A DNA stretch of 64,000 nt from Clostridium sp. chh4-2 (GCF_002899675.1 NZ_PKUU01000002.1:1-64000), one strand, 5' to 3'; positions 44,483 to 53,891 are shown, counted from the stretch's first letter. Program-made: numbers and translations. The notes: generated by a model from the letters alone, not told the origin.

Positions 44483-44944
44483 ATGTTGGAAGCAGGAATA
44501 AAAGCGCCGGATTTTACATTGAATGACAAGGATGGAAAACAGATCAGCCTGTCAGACTATCTGGGAAAAAAGGTGGTATTATATTTTTATCCAAGGGATA
44601 ATACACCGGGATGCACCAAAGAGGCATGTGCATTTGCGGGAGCTTATGAAGGATTTCGCCGGAATGATGTGGTGGTGATCGGCGTCAGCAAGGACAGCGA
44701 GGCATCCCACCGGAAATTTGCGGAAAAATACAACCTGCCCTTCATCCTCGTATCGGACCCGGAACTGAAAGCCATTCAGGCATACGACGTGTGGCAGGAG
44801 AAAAAACTTTATGGAAAGGTGAGCATGGGCGTTGTCCGCTCCACCTATATTATCGATGAAAATGGAATCATTGAAAAAGTATATCCCAAAGTGAAGCCGG
44901 ATACTAACGCGGCGGAGATTCTGGATTATCTTGAGAATAAATAA
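44483..44944 (+). CDS. bcp: Thioredoxin-dependent thiol peroxidase (Bcp/PrxQ)
   Basis: A 153-residue peroxiredoxin that reduces hydroperoxides using thioredoxin. The peroxidatic and resolving cysteines are in FYPRDNTPGCTKEACAF (about 46 and 51). Full length. It begins 11 bp after yaaA, so both are one stress operon. Confidence 0.95.
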   Translation: MLEAGIKAPDFTLNDKDGKQISLSDYLGKKVVLYFYPRDNTPGCTKEACAFAGAYEGFRRNDVVVIGVSKDSEASHRKFAEKYNLPFILVSDPELKAIQAYDVWQEKKLYGKVSMGVVRSTYIIDENGIIEKVYPKVKPDTNAAEILDYLENK

Positions 44945-45012
44945 AAATCCGTATAGAAAAAGCCTTTTACTGAGGGCGGTATTCATAATACAGAATGGGA
45001 ATGTTTTCGGGG

Positions 45013-45042
45013 AACGGCGCAGCTTCGGCTATGCCGTTTTTC
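45013..45042 (+). terminator. Terminator after bcp
   Basis: AACGGC-GC-AGC / GCT-AT-GCCGTT around a TTCG tetraloop, followed by TTTT. Confidence 0.75.
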
Positions 45043-45118
45043 CGTTTTACAGGGTATCGTGTAAGGATGCGGGGAGTTTCATGCAGGGCAAAATGCGGCG
45101 CTTAATTTTATCTGTTAA

Positions 45119-45147
45119 TTGATTTTGTTCGATGATATGATTATAAT
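45119..45147 (+). promoter_or_regulatory. Promoter of the LysR gene
   Basis: TTGATT (45119-45124), 17 bp, TATAAT (45142-45147), about 39 bp before the ATG. Confidence 0.65.
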
Positions 45148-45185
45148 TAGCACTAGTGATAGAATCGGAAGAAAGGGCGGGAATA

Positions 45186-46070
45186 ATGATAAAGCAAATT
45201 AAGTATTTTCAGGCAATCGTGCGATATAAAAGTTTTACCGAAGCGGCCGAGGAATGCTATATCTCACAATCTGCAATATCGCAGCAAATGCGGGCATTAG
45301 AGCAGGAACTCGGTGTAAAACTGATTAACCGCGAAAATCGCAAGTTCTCATTAACCCCTGCAGGAGAGCATTTTTATAAACAGAGCCTTACGCTCATTGA
45401 GGATTTTGAAAAGCTTTGCAGAGAAACAACCCGCATCGCCCGCAAAGATATGCCGGAACTGCATATCGGATATTTAAAATGTTACGGAGGACAGGAATTC
45501 CAATTAGCGGTTGCTGCGTTTTCGGAAAAATACCCAAATGTTTCCGTACAAATTATCAATGGAAACCATGAGGAATTATATGATGAACTCCGTTATGGTA
45601 AAGTCGATTTGATACTGAGCGACCAGAGAAGGGCATTTTCAGATGAATATGTTAATTTCATATTAACTACAAGCGAATGCTGTATAGAAATTGCGGCACG
45701 AAACAGCTTGTCTTCATCTGAAAGCGTAGAAATAAACGATTTGAGAGACATCCCTTGTATTTTGATCGCTTCACAAAATCAGCAGAAAAATGAGAGTACT
45801 TATTATCGTGATATCGTCGGTATTAAAAGTGAGATATTATTTGCCGAAAACCTTGAAGCGGCGCGATTAATGGTTCTGGGCGGAAAAGGATTTATGCCGA
45901 TTGAGGGGCCCGGGAATACTATTCAGGTGGGTACGGCTATCCGCCGTATTCGGCTTACACGCAAAGGAAAACCGATTAAGCGGAATTACTGCGCATTTTG
46001 GAAAGCGGATAACTCCGGTTACTACATTGAAGATTTCGCTGATATATTAAAGGCACAATTTGAAGTTTAA
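45186..46070 (+). CDS. LysR family regulator
   Basis: A 294-residue LysR regulator: N-terminal HTH (KYFQAIVRYKSFTEAAEECY, ISQSAISQQMRALEQELG) and a periplasmic-binding-like effector domain from about residue 90. ATG 45186 is preferred to 45156 because the protein then begins MIKQIKYF, as the family does. The following flavin/SDR/flavodoxin genes are its probable targets, though all run in the same direction instead of divergently. Confidence 0.9.
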   Translation: MIKQIKYFQAIVRYKSFTEAAEECYISQSAISQQMRALEQELGVKLINRENRKFSLTPAGEHFYKQSLTLIEDFEKLCRETTRIARKDMPELHIGYLKCYGGQEFQLAVAAFSEKYPNVSVQIINGNHEELYDELRYGKVDLILSDQRRAFSDEYVNFILTTSECCIEIAARNSLSSSESVEINDLRDIPCILIASQNQQKNESTYYRDIVGIKSEILFAENLEAARLMVLGGKGFMPIEGPGNTIQVGTAIRRIRLTRKGKPIKRNYCAFWKADNSGYYIEDFADILKAQFEV

Positions 46071-46155
46071 CGTAACGGTTCAATAGATCTGCGCATTTAC
46101 TGCGCTGATCGTAATAAAACTTGGAAAAGAAGGCAAAAATGAATAGGATACATTG

Positions 46156-46196
46156 AGAAGGCCCGTACTTGTCTGGACAAGCGCGGGCCTTCTTAT
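46156..46196 (+). terminator. Terminator after the LysR gene
   Basis: AGAAGGCCCG (46156-46165) / CGGGCCTTCT (46184-46193) with inner ACTTGT/ACAAGC pairing. Confidence 0.8.
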
Positions 46197-46300
46197 AAGT
46201 TTTTCTTATGGAATCGTCCTTTAACTTGAATTGCGGCTGGGGTATAAAACTGTAAAATATAAAGTGAAAACAATCATGTAATAAAAAAAGGCGTGTTGAG

Positions 46301-46852
46301 ATGAAAGTTTTAGCGATTAATGCAAGCCCTCGTGAGGGAGGAAATTCCGATGTCCTTTGCAGCCAGTTTTTAAAAGGAGCGTCGGACGCAGGACATTCTG
46401 TTAAAAAAATTAATTTGGCTAAAATGGATATTAGCCCATGTACCGCCTGTTACGGGTGCAGAAATACAAATCGTTGTGTGAAGCGTGACGATATGGAACT
46501 GGTTCTGCAAGAGTTAATCAATGCCGATGTGGTTGTATTGGCAACACCTGTTTATTTCTATTCTATGGATGCACAGATGAAAATAATGATTGACCGCTGC
46601 TTACCCCGCTATCAGGAAATTAAAAACAAGGAGTTCTACTACATTATTACTGCCGCTGATCCTGAACATACTGCTGCCGACGAAACAATCGCAGGTTTGC
46701 GCGGATATCTCCGCTGTCTGCCGAGAGCAAAAGAAAAGGGGATTGTTTATGGAACCGGAACCTGGGACAAAGGCGATGTTTACAAGCATCCCTCTTACAA
46801 AAAAGCCTATGAGACCGGTAATGCTTTGACGGGAAAAAACAAATGCATTTAA
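46301..46852 (+). CDS. NADPH-dependent FMN reductase / iron-sulfur flavoprotein-like
   Basis: A 183-residue flavodoxin-fold oxidoreductase starting MKVLAINASPREGGNSD (FMN phosphate loop). The cysteine group CTACYGCRNTNRC (spacing 2, 2, 5) matches that of iron-sulfur flavoproteins and could hold a [4Fe-4S] cluster. PVYFYSMDAQMK is the second flavin loop. The RBS is weak. It heads a short run with an SDR and a flavodoxin. Confidence 0.85.
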   Translation: MKVLAINASPREGGNSDVLCSQFLKGASDAGHSVKKINLAKMDISPCTACYGCRNTNRCVKRDDMELVLQELINADVVVLATPVYFYSMDAQMKIMIDRCLPRYQEIKNKEFYYIITAADPEHTAADETIAGLRGYLRCLPRAKEKGIVYGTGTWDKGDVYKHPSYKKAYETGNALTGKNKCI

Positions 46853-46927
46853 GGATATACTGCTTACTTAAAAGGAATGCTAACGCGTTGGATCAATAAA
46901 ACAGAAAATAGTCAGGAGGATTTCAGA

Positions 46928-47758
46928 ATGAAGGATGTAATGATTTTGACAGGGGCAGGGCAAATAGGAATGGCGATTGCCCGCAGAATGGGGTATGGTA
47001 AAAAAATTGTAATAGGTGATAAAAATATTGATAATGCCCAAACGATCGCCCAAATTATGAATGACGCAGGTTTTGATACTGTTGCTGTGGAAATGGATTT
47101 ATCCTCCCGTGCCTCCATTTTAAAACTGATTTCGGAAGCAGAAAAATACGGCGAAATTGCTATGTTAGTCAATGCAGCCGGAGTTTCCCCCAGTCAAGCG
47201 CCGATTGAAACAATTTTAAAAGTGGATTTATACGGAACGGCCGTTTTGTTGGAAGAAGTCGGGAAAGTTATCAAACAAGGCGGCGCAGGCGTAACGATCT
47301 CAAGCCAGTCCGGTTGGCGCATGCCCGCGTTGACTGCGAAAGAGGACGAACTTCTTGCTGTAACGCCAACAGAAGAATTGCTGGACCTTGATATTTTACA
47401 GACGGAACATATACGCGATACGCTGCACGCCTATCAGATGGCAAAACGCTGTAATGAAAAACGGGTTATGGCAGAAGCCGTAAAATGGGGAAAACGTGGG
47501 GCGCGTTTGAATGATATAGCTCCCGGCATTGTCGTCACTCCGCTTGCGATAGACGAGTTTAACGGCCCGCGCGGAGATTTCTACAAAAATATGTTTGAAA
47601 AGTGTCCGGCAGGAAGGCCGGGAACAGCAGATGAGATTGCAAATGTAGCGGAATTGCTTATGAGCGATAAAGGGGCTTTTATCACCGGATCTACTTTTTT
47701 AGTCGATGGCGGCGCTACTTCAAGCTATTTTTATGGCCCGTTAAAACCGCAAGAGTAA
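46928..47758 (+). CDS. Short-chain dehydrogenase/reductase
   Basis: A 276-residue SDR. The nucleotide motif is ILTGAGQIGMAIARRMG, with GAGQIG in place of the common TGxxxGIG. The catalytic serine is in ISSQSGWRM and the YxxxK in HAYQMAKR. The segment VDGGATSS near the end is typical. ATG 46928 follows CAGGAGG. Substrate unknown. Confidence 0.88.
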   Translation: MKDVMILTGAGQIGMAIARRMGYGKKIVIGDKNIDNAQTIAQIMNDAGFDTVAVEMDLSSRASILKLISEAEKYGEIAMLVNAAGVSPSQAPIETILKVDLYGTAVLLEEVGKVIKQGGAGVTISSQSGWRMPALTAKEDELLAVTPTEELLDLDILQTEHIRDTLHAYQMAKRCNEKRVMAEAVKWGKRGARLNDIAPGIVVTPLAIDEFNGPRGDFYKNMFEKCPAGRPGTADEIANVAELLMSDKGAFITGSTFLVDGGATSSYFYGPLKPQE

Positions 47759-47771
47759 GAGAGGTGATGAT

Positions 47772-48482
47772 ATGACAAAAATAGCAGCAATGATGTTGAT
47801 GATATTGTTGGTATTGGGCGGTTGCAGTACACCCGCAGGAAACAGCGAGCCGCTTAATACAGAGTTAGAGCAGTCTGAGGCATCTGTAAAACCTTTAACA
47901 CTTTCACGCAGCGTTATGGGGGACAACTCTCAACCGGAAGCAGCTGATAATCAGAAGGCCAATAGTTTAATCGTATATTTTTCCCGCACAGGTGAAAACT
48001 ATGGTGTCGGTTATATTGAAAAAGGAAATACAAGTATTGTAGCAGATATAATTGCTGAACAAACAGGCGGTGATCTGTTTGAAATCCGCACCGGATCAGC
48101 TTATCCTGATAGCTATGATGAAGCTACAAAAGCTGCGGAGCGGGAACAAGAAGAACGTGCACGCCCTGAACTCGTGAATAATATTGAGGACATTTCGGAA
48201 TATGACATAATTTTTATTGGTTATCCGATATGGTGGGGCGATATGCCTATGCCTGTTTATACTTTCCTAGAAAGCCATGACTTTTCCAACAAGACAATTG
48301 TGCCCTTTTGTACTCATGCTGGAAGCGGGCTTTCTTTAACTGAGGACAGAATATCGGACTTATTTCCCAATGCAGTAATTTTAGACGGGCTTGCTGTTTC
48401 GGGAAGCACGGCTCAAAATAATCAAGAAGAAACCGAAGGATTAGTAACCCGGTGGTTACAGAAAAATGGCATAATTGAGTAA
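47772..48482 (+). CDS. Flavodoxin-domain lipoprotein
   Basis: A 236-residue protein with a lipoprotein signal (MMLMILLVLGGCSTPAG, lipobox LGGC) followed by a roughly 45-residue linker and a flavodoxin domain (LIVYFSRTGENYGVG, FIGYPIWWGDMPMPVYTFLE). This places a flavodoxin on the outer face of the membrane. It starts 13 bp after the SDR with GAGGTGAT. It likely passes electrons or reduces quinone-like compounds outside the cell. Confidence 0.86.
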   Translation: MTKIAAMMLMILLVLGGCSTPAGNSEPLNTELEQSEASVKPLTLSRSVMGDNSQPEAADNQKANSLIVYFSRTGENYGVGYIEKGNTSIVADIIAEQTGGDLFEIRTGSAYPDSYDEATKAAEREQEERARPELVNNIEDISEYDIIFIGYPIWWGDMPMPVYTFLESHDFSNKTIVPFCTHAGSGLSLTEDRISDLFPNAVILDGLAVSGSTAQNNQEETEGLVTRWLQKNGIIE

Positions 48483-48509
48483 CCCACAGATTACATCTCC
48501 TAAAAATAA

Positions 48510-48525
48510 GCCGTTATATAACGGC
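48510..48525 (+). terminator. Possible terminator after the flavodoxin gene
   Basis: A perfect 16-bp palindrome GCCGTTATATAACGGC without a good T-run. Confidence 0.45.
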
Positions 48526-48608
48526 ATTCAGCTTATGGCGGCTTTGAACAGCAGAATCAGAGTCGCCATTTTATTTTGCCGAAATTGTGGAGTGAGAATA
48601 AATAATGT

Positions 48609-48623
48609 ATTACATAATGTAAT
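48609..48623. promoter_or_regulatory. Operator-like dyad upstream of the MBL gene
   Basis: ATTACAT-A-ATGTAAT, perfect 7-bp arms, 22 bp before the -35 of the following promoter. The pattern suits a LysR or Crp-like activator site. Confidence 0.5.
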
Positions 48624-48644
48624 GAAAAAAGAAAATATATGCAT

Positions 48645-48673
48645 TTGATTTATATGATCCTGTCTAATATAAT
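48645..48673 (+). promoter_or_regulatory. Promoter for the MBL hydrolase-permease operon
   Basis: TTGATT (48645-48650), 17 bp, TATAAT (48668-48673). Confidence 0.7.
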
Positions 48674-48756
48674 AAAACTATCGATAAGGAATATGCATAT
48701 CCCCGTCAGAAAGATATAAATTGAAATGCCGTTTATCAGGCAGAATGCGAGGAGTT

Positions 48757-49623
48757 ATGGATTTAGAGAAATATAAAAAAAGTTATGAAGAACTGCAGCA
48801 GGTTCAGAAAACCAAGAATCTGGATTATTATGCACATCCGTCCAGATATTATGTGAAACCGTTTCGGATTATTGGAGATGTCTATTATATTGGAGATCAG
48901 AAGGTGTGTTCCCATCTGATCGATACGGGGGATGGCCTGATCGTGTTTGACAGCGGTTTTCAGCATTCCATTCATCTGATGGTTCAGGCGGTGTGGGAAT
49001 GCGGGTTTAACCCTAAGGATATCAAATATATCATTCATTCTCATGAACATTTTGACCATATCGGCGCTGCCAATGATTTTAAGGATTTGTATGGATGCAA
49101 GCTGGCGATCAGCAAGGCGGGAGCGGATATTTTCAGAAACAGGCCGGAACTTGTCTATATGGAGGCCTGCCCTTATCCATATGCATCCATATTCCAGCCG
49201 GATATAGAGCTGGAAGACGGGCAGATTTTAAAGCTGGGCCGCACTTCCATCCGGTGCATCCATACGCCGGGACATTCCCCGGGGGTGATGAGCTTTTTCT
49301 TCGATACAAAAGAGGAGGGAAAGATTTATCATGTGGGATATTTTGGAGGAGCAGGTTACAATACGCTCTATAAAAAGGCATTAATCCACGACGGACTGCC
49401 TCTTGAATGCCGCAGTCAGTTCCTGGCTTCCCTTCAAAAGGTGAGAGGAGAGCAGGTGGACGTGGTTTTAGGGAATCATCCGAGACAGAATGAAACCCTT
49501 GAAAAGAGGGAGCGCATGATCGCAGATCCGTCCAACAATCCATTTGTGGATCCAAATGAGTGGGTCAATTTCATTGATACGCTGACAGAGCAGTTCAACG
49601 CCTTTATGGAGGCAGGTAATTAA
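48757..49623 (+). CDS. MBL-fold metallo-hydrolase
   Basis: A 288-residue metallo-beta-lactamase fold hydrolase with the metal motif HSHEHFDHIGAAND (HxHxDH) at about 94 and later HTPGHSPG and GNHPRQ blocks. No signal peptide, so cytoplasmic. Start uncertain: ATG 48757 is only 2 bp from AGGAG; ATG 48745 or TTG 48721 in frame are alternatives. It precedes an SLC13 permease by 36 bp, so it may act on an imported acid ester or lactone. Confidence 0.83.
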   Translation: MDLEKYKKSYEELQQVQKTKNLDYYAHPSRYYVKPFRIIGDVYYIGDQKVCSHLIDTGDGLIVFDSGFQHSIHLMVQAVWECGFNPKDIKYIIHSHEHFDHIGAANDFKDLYGCKLAISKAGADIFRNRPELVYMEACPYPYASIFQPDIELEDGQILKLGRTSIRCIHTPGHSPGVMSFFFDTKEEGKIYHVGYFGGAGYNTLYKKALIHDGLPLECRSQFLASLQKVRGEQVDVVLGNHPRQNETLEKRERMIADPSNNPFVDPNEWVNFIDTLTEQFNAFMEAGN

Positions 49624-49659
49624 AACGAATAAAAAGAGTTTAAGACAGGGGGATTTATT

Positions 49660-50922
49660 ATGTCACCAATGATAATAGCAGCCATTATACTGGCAGCAGT
49701 TGTATTCATGTTTTTCAGTCCCAAATTTCCTAACGCAGTGGTGGTTGTAATCGGCACGATTGCAATGGCTCTGGCCGGATTTTTGCCGGTAAAGACAGCA
49801 TTTAATTACTATACGTCCAGTTCCATCATTCTTATGATCGGAATGATGATCGTAGGCGGAGGAATGTTCCATACCGGATTTGCGGGATGGCTGGGCCGTA
49901 AGATTGTAAGTATTACCGGAAAAGGGGAGAGAAGCCTTCAGGTTGTGGCGATTGTATCCGGATGGATACTGTCATCTGTGTGCAGCGGTTCCGCAGCCCT
50001 GATGATACTGTATCCGATTTTCTGTTCCATCTGTTTGGCGGCGGGCATTTCTGTAAACCGGATTTTACTGCCTTTATTCGCTGGTATTGGAATGGGATCT
50101 TTTATGACATTAGCCGGATCGGGAATGTGTTCGGCAACCGCATCCATTCTGATCGAAAGCGGATACAGGGGATGGGAATTCCTGGAACCGGCATGGTACG
50201 GGCTTCCGAGAGCTATATTTGGGATTATAGTCCTGTATTTCCTCATGCATAAGTTCCTACCAACCACTTATGTGGCGCCGGATGCGGCGGAAGCTGCAAA
50301 GGCGGAAAATCTTCCAAAGGAATTGAATGGAAAAATGCTGGTCTCCTGCGGAATCTTAGTTCTGACGATCGCGGGAATGGTGATAAATTCCGATATCTGT
50401 CCTATGTATATGTGTGCGGCTATAGGCGGTGTGGCATCCGTACTGCTTGGCTGTCTGAACCAAAAGCAGATGTTTGCAAACATTAACTGGAGCACCGTAT
50501 TCCTGATCGGAGGAATGACAGCGGTGGCAAAGGGTGTGGAAACCAGCGGCCTTGGCAATGCGATTGCGGAAGGAATTATGGGAATCGCAGGCAACAGCGC
50601 ATCGCCGTTTATGATTATCGTGGTGATTTATCTGGCTACGGCTCTGATCACACAATTTATGTCCAACAATGCGGCGGCTTCCCTGATGGCTCCCATCGGA
50701 ATTGCCATCGCACAGTCCATGGGAATTGAACCATATGCATTTGTGGCAGCAGCTTTGTTCGGAAGCGCTATCGGCTGTCTGACTCCTATGGCAACACCGA
50801 TTCTGGCATTTATTATGGAAGGCGGACATTACAGCCCTAAGGAAATCTTTAAATGGGGGCTGCTGGAATGTGCGTGCAGTATCGTGGTGGCATTCGTGGT
50901 GATTCCTCTTGTCTGGCTGTAA
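49660..50922 (+). CDS. SLC13 family anion permease
   Basis: A 420-residue polytopic membrane protein of the SLC13/DASS ion transporter superfamily. The duplicated halves each have a Ser/Asn-rich re-entrant loop: VCSGSAALMILYPI in the first and FMSNNAAASLMAPIG in the second. Family members carry di- and tricarboxylates or sulfate. It lies between an MBL hydrolase and a LysR regulator. Confidence 0.86.
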   Translation: MSPMIIAAIILAAVVFMFFSPKFPNAVVVVIGTIAMALAGFLPVKTAFNYYTSSSIILMIGMMIVGGGMFHTGFAGWLGRKIVSITGKGERSLQVVAIVSGWILSSVCSGSAALMILYPIFCSICLAAGISVNRILLPLFAGIGMGSFMTLAGSGMCSATASILIESGYRGWEFLEPAWYGLPRAIFGIIVLYFLMHKFLPTTYVAPDAAEAAKAENLPKELNGKMLVSCGILVLTIAGMVINSDICPMYMCAAIGGVASVLLGCLNQKQMFANINWSTVFLIGGMTAVAKGVETSGLGNAIAEGIMGIAGNSASPFMIIVVIYLATALITQFMSNNAAASLMAPIGIAIAQSMGIEPYAFVAAALFGSAIGCLTPMATPILAFIMEGGHYSPKEIFKWGLLECACSIVVAFVVIPLVWL

Positions 50923-50995
50923 ACGGAAAAATGAGGTATAATGGTAAGAGAATACCAAAATGACAGCGAGCTGAGAATGCAGGGAGAGAATATTT

Positions 50996-51931
50996 ATGAA
51001 CAGTAAGGATTACGCCTATATTGTGGAAATTGCCAGACAGGGGAGCATATCGAAAGCGGCAGGGCGGCTGTACATCACCCAGCCCGCGCTCAGCCGCTTC
51101 CTGCAGAGAACGGAAGAGGAACTGGGCACATCCCTGTTTTATAAGGCGGGAAAACAGCTGGTGCCGACTGCGGCAGGGGAATGCTACCTGAAACATGCAG
51201 CAGCCATCCTGCAGCAGAATCTTATAATGCAGGAGGAACTGGACCAGATCATTCATGACAATACCAATGTAATCAAGATAGGCGCATCCGCCAGCCGGGG
51301 AGAGTTTTTAGCTTCCTGGCTTCTTCCGTTGTTTTATAGGAAATATCCCGAATTTCAGACGAAGGTCTCTTTAAATACAAAAAGCAGCCTGCTTCAAATG
51401 CTGGAAAATCACGAATTGGATGTAGTTTTTGTGAATACGGCCGCGGAACCGCCGGAACATATCTGCTGTCACATTGCCAGAGAGGATATGGTTCTTCTGG
51501 TAAATGACGGCCATTTCCTGTTGGAAGAAGCTGTGGAAATGGAGGGCTGCCACTACCCATTTGTGCGGGCCGAGAGGTGGAAGGACTGCCCGTTTATCAT
51601 ACCTGCCGCCAGCATGAATACCGGCCGGTTTATGAGAAACTATCTGAAACATATGCATTTTAACCCTCCTGTGGTGAGTGAGATTGAGAATCTGGGGCTG
51701 ATCTTTTCGGCGGTGGAGAATAAGATGGGTATCTCCATCGTGCCCTCAATGCCGCACCAGTCGGTATTTCGCAAGCGCCTTCATTATCTGGCTCTGGAAG
51801 GGGAAGAAAATGGAATCTGGAACTTTTCTGCGGTAATCAGGGCGGATACGGATGTGTCAAAGGGAATACAGAAACTGATAGATACCGCAAGAGAAGTGTA
51901 CGCCGCCGTCAGCCAGGAAATAATAATTTGA
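50996..51931 (+). CDS. LysR family regulator
   Basis: A 311-residue LysR protein with N-terminal HTH (YIVEIARQGSISKAAGRLYI, TQPALSRFLQRTEEELG) and an effector domain from about 90. It probably controls the MBL/SLC13 pair in front of it; the dyad at 48609-48623 is a candidate site. AGGGAGAG precedes the ATG. Confidence 0.9.
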   Translation: MNSKDYAYIVEIARQGSISKAAGRLYITQPALSRFLQRTEEELGTSLFYKAGKQLVPTAAGECYLKHAAAILQQNLIMQEELDQIIHDNTNVIKIGASASRGEFLASWLLPLFYRKYPEFQTKVSLNTKSSLLQMLENHELDVVFVNTAAEPPEHICCHIAREDMVLLVNDGHFLLEEAVEMEGCHYPFVRAERWKDCPFIIPAASMNTGRFMRNYLKHMHFNPPVVSEIENLGLIFSAVENKMGISIVPSMPHQSVFRKRLHYLALEGEENGIWNFSAVIRADTDVSKGIQKLIDTAREVYAAVSQEIII

Positions 51932-51956
51932 TCTTTTCGTAAAAACACTATATAAT
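51928..51956 (+). promoter_or_regulatory. Promoter for the cyclophilin lipoprotein gene
   Basis: TTGATC (51928-51933), 17 bp, TATAAT (51951-51956); the -35 overlaps the LysR stop. Confidence 0.6.
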
Positions 51957-52083
51957 AAGATCCTGGTAATTGTTCAGTACCCTTACAGTGATAGATTTTA
52001 ATATGGTCATAACAGGGAATGTGCAGATGCTCTGAACAGTTACAACTTCAGATTAATACATTACAATGAAGAGAGGGATTAAC

Positions 52084-52731
52084 ATGAAAAAATATCTACT
52101 TTTATCTATGCTGCTGGCGGTTACCGTATTATCAGGCTGCAAGAGCGAAACAAAAGCGGAAACAAAACCGTCCGAAGCCCAGACCCAGGCTCAGACAGAG
52201 GCGGCAGCAGAAGAAAGCAAAGTGGTTACGGAAGGGGAGAAGCCACAGGTCAAAATCTACGTCAAGGACTATGGAACAATTACAGCAGAATTGGAGCCGG
52301 AAGCAGCTCCGATTACGGTGGAGAATTTTCTGAAATTGGCAAAGGACGGTTTTTATGACGGCCTAACATTTCATCGGATTATAAGCGGATTTATGATTCA
52401 GGGCGGAGATCCTCTTGGAACCGGAATGGGCGGTTCGGATCAGAAGATAAAGGGCGAGTTCTCTAAGAATGGGGTGAATAACCCGTTATCACATACGAGA
52501 GGTGCACTTTCCATGGCGCGTTCTCAGAGCATGGACAGCGCCAGTTCCCAGTTCTTTATCGTTCATGAGGACAGCGACCGCCTGGATGGTGAATATGCTG
52601 TTTTTGGATATGTAACCAACGGAATGGACGTGGTGGACAAGATCTGCGAGACTGTAATAGCAGAGGATTACAATGGAAGTGTAAAAAAGGAATACCAGCC
52701 GGTCATTGAGAAGATCGAAGTGGTGGAATAA
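52084..52731 (+). CDS. Cyclophilin-type peptidyl-prolyl isomerase lipoprotein
   Basis: A 215-residue protein with a lipobox LSGC (cysteine at 19), a Thr/Glu/Ala-rich tether and a cyclophilin domain from about residue 58 (VENFLKLAKDGFYDGLTFHR, GFMIQGGDP, MARSQSMDSASSQFFI). The active-site arginine is in FHRI. It should assist folding of proteins outside the membrane. ATG 52084 is chosen because it starts the signal peptide. Confidence 0.92.
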   Translation: MKKYLLLSMLLAVTVLSGCKSETKAETKPSEAQTQAQTEAAAEESKVVTEGEKPQVKIYVKDYGTITAELEPEAAPITVENFLKLAKDGFYDGLTFHRIISGFMIQGGDPLGTGMGGSDQKIKGEFSKNGVNNPLSHTRGALSMARSQSMDSASSQFFIVHEDSDRLDGEYAVFGYVTNGMDVVDKICETVIAEDYNGSVKKEYQPVIEKIEVVE

Positions 52732-52752
52732 TAAATTATCTTCCGCAGAAGG

Positions 52753-52791
52753 AAAAGCAACATGACACACGGATGTCCTGTTGCTTTTTTT
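52753..52791 (+). terminator. Terminator after the cyclophilin gene
   Basis: AAAAGCAACA / TGTTGCTTTT with inner TGACA/TGTC pairing and a T-run. Confidence 0.85.
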
Positions 52792-52858
52792 ATAATTAAA
52801 TGGTAAAAATGATTGTAGCGGTTATAAATGAACAGAATATCAGAAGGGAAGGTAGATT

Positions 52859-53191
52859 ATGGCATCCAGTTTGGATTTTGTAGAATATGTTTGTGACCAG
52901 ATCAGTGGCGCGGGCGGAATCTCTTACAGAAAGATGTTTGGAGAATTTACCGTTTACTGTGACAAAAAAGTGATCGGACTGATCTGTGATAACCAGTTTT
53001 TTGTGAAAAAGACAGAGAAAGGAGCCGCCCTTTTGCCCAATTGTGAAGAAGGAGAGCCGTATCCGGGCGCTAAGCCATGTCTGGTTATCGACAGTGTGGA
53101 TGACAGGGAGTTGATGACTGCTTTGATTCAGGCTACCTATAAAGAGCTTCCTGCTCCAAAAACCAAGAAGAAAAAAGCGGCTGAACAGTGA
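52859..53191 (+). CDS. TfoX N-terminal domain protein
   Basis: A 110-residue protein consisting only of the TfoX/Sxy N-terminal domain (FVEYVCDQISGAGGISYRKMFGEF in outline) and a Lys-rich tail. Full TfoX controls competence in proteobacteria; stand-alone N-domains in Firmicutes have no proven role. The GNAT gene follows in 19 bp. Confidence 0.82.
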   Translation: MASSLDFVEYVCDQISGAGGISYRKMFGEFTVYCDKKVIGLICDNQFFVKKTEKGAALLPNCEEGEPYPGAKPCLVIDSVDDRELMTALIQATYKELPAPKTKKKKAAEQ

Positions 53192-53210
53192 AATAAGCGG
53201 AGGGACAGAA

Positions 53211-53867
53211 ATGAAAAAAGCAATTACGATTCGAAATGAAGCAGAACATGATTACAGGCGTGTAGAAGAAATGATAAGAAAAGCCTTTTGGAATCTCTAT
53301 ATTCCAGGCTGCATTGAACACTACCTGGCCCATGTGATGAGAGCGCACGAAGACTTTTTGACTGAACTGGATCTGGTTGCCGAGTTGGACGGCCAGGTCA
53401 TTGGAAATATAATGTATACAAAAGCAAAACTGTTGGATGAATCGGGGACAGAAAAGTCAATCCTCACATTTGGCCCCATCAGTGTGCTGCCGGAATACCA
53501 GAGGGAAGGGTATGGAAAAGAATTAATCGAGGCTTCTTTTCAAAAGGCGGCTGAGCTGGGATATGATGTGATCGTGATCTTTGGAAACCCGGGCAATTAT
53601 GTGAGCCGTGGTTTTAAAAGCTGCAAAAAGTATAACGTCTGCCTGGCAAACGGCGCATATCCGTCGGCAATGCTGGTAAAAGAACTGAGCCCCGGAGCTT
53701 TAGACGGGAGAAAATGGGTCTACTGTCAAAGTCCTGTTTATGAAATCGATGAGGAGAAAATGGCTCAGGAGATTCAGCAGTTCGACGATACATTTGAAAA
53801 AATGGAAAAGAAATACCAGCCGAGCCAGGAAGAATTTTATATTCACAGCCATTCTATGATACAGTAG
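53211..53867 (+). CDS. GNAT family N-acetyltransferase
   Basis: A 218-residue GNAT enzyme. The acetyl-CoA motif is VLPEYQREGYGKELIEA, preceded by the strand ILTFGPIS. The C-terminal extension resembles other members annotated only as acetyltransferase. Substrate unknown. Likely co-transcribed with the TfoX-N gene. Confidence 0.86.
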   Translation: MKKAITIRNEAEHDYRRVEEMIRKAFWNLYIPGCIEHYLAHVMRAHEDFLTELDLVAELDGQVIGNIMYTKAKLLDESGTEKSILTFGPISVLPEYQREGYGKELIEASFQKAAELGYDVIVIFGNPGNYVSRGFKSCKKYNVCLANGAYPSAMLVKELSPGALDGRKWVYCQSPVYEIDEEKMAQEIQQFDDTFEKMEKKYQPSQEEFYIHSHSMIQ

Positions 53868-53891
53868 TTTTGTTTGGAAACAACAATAAAA

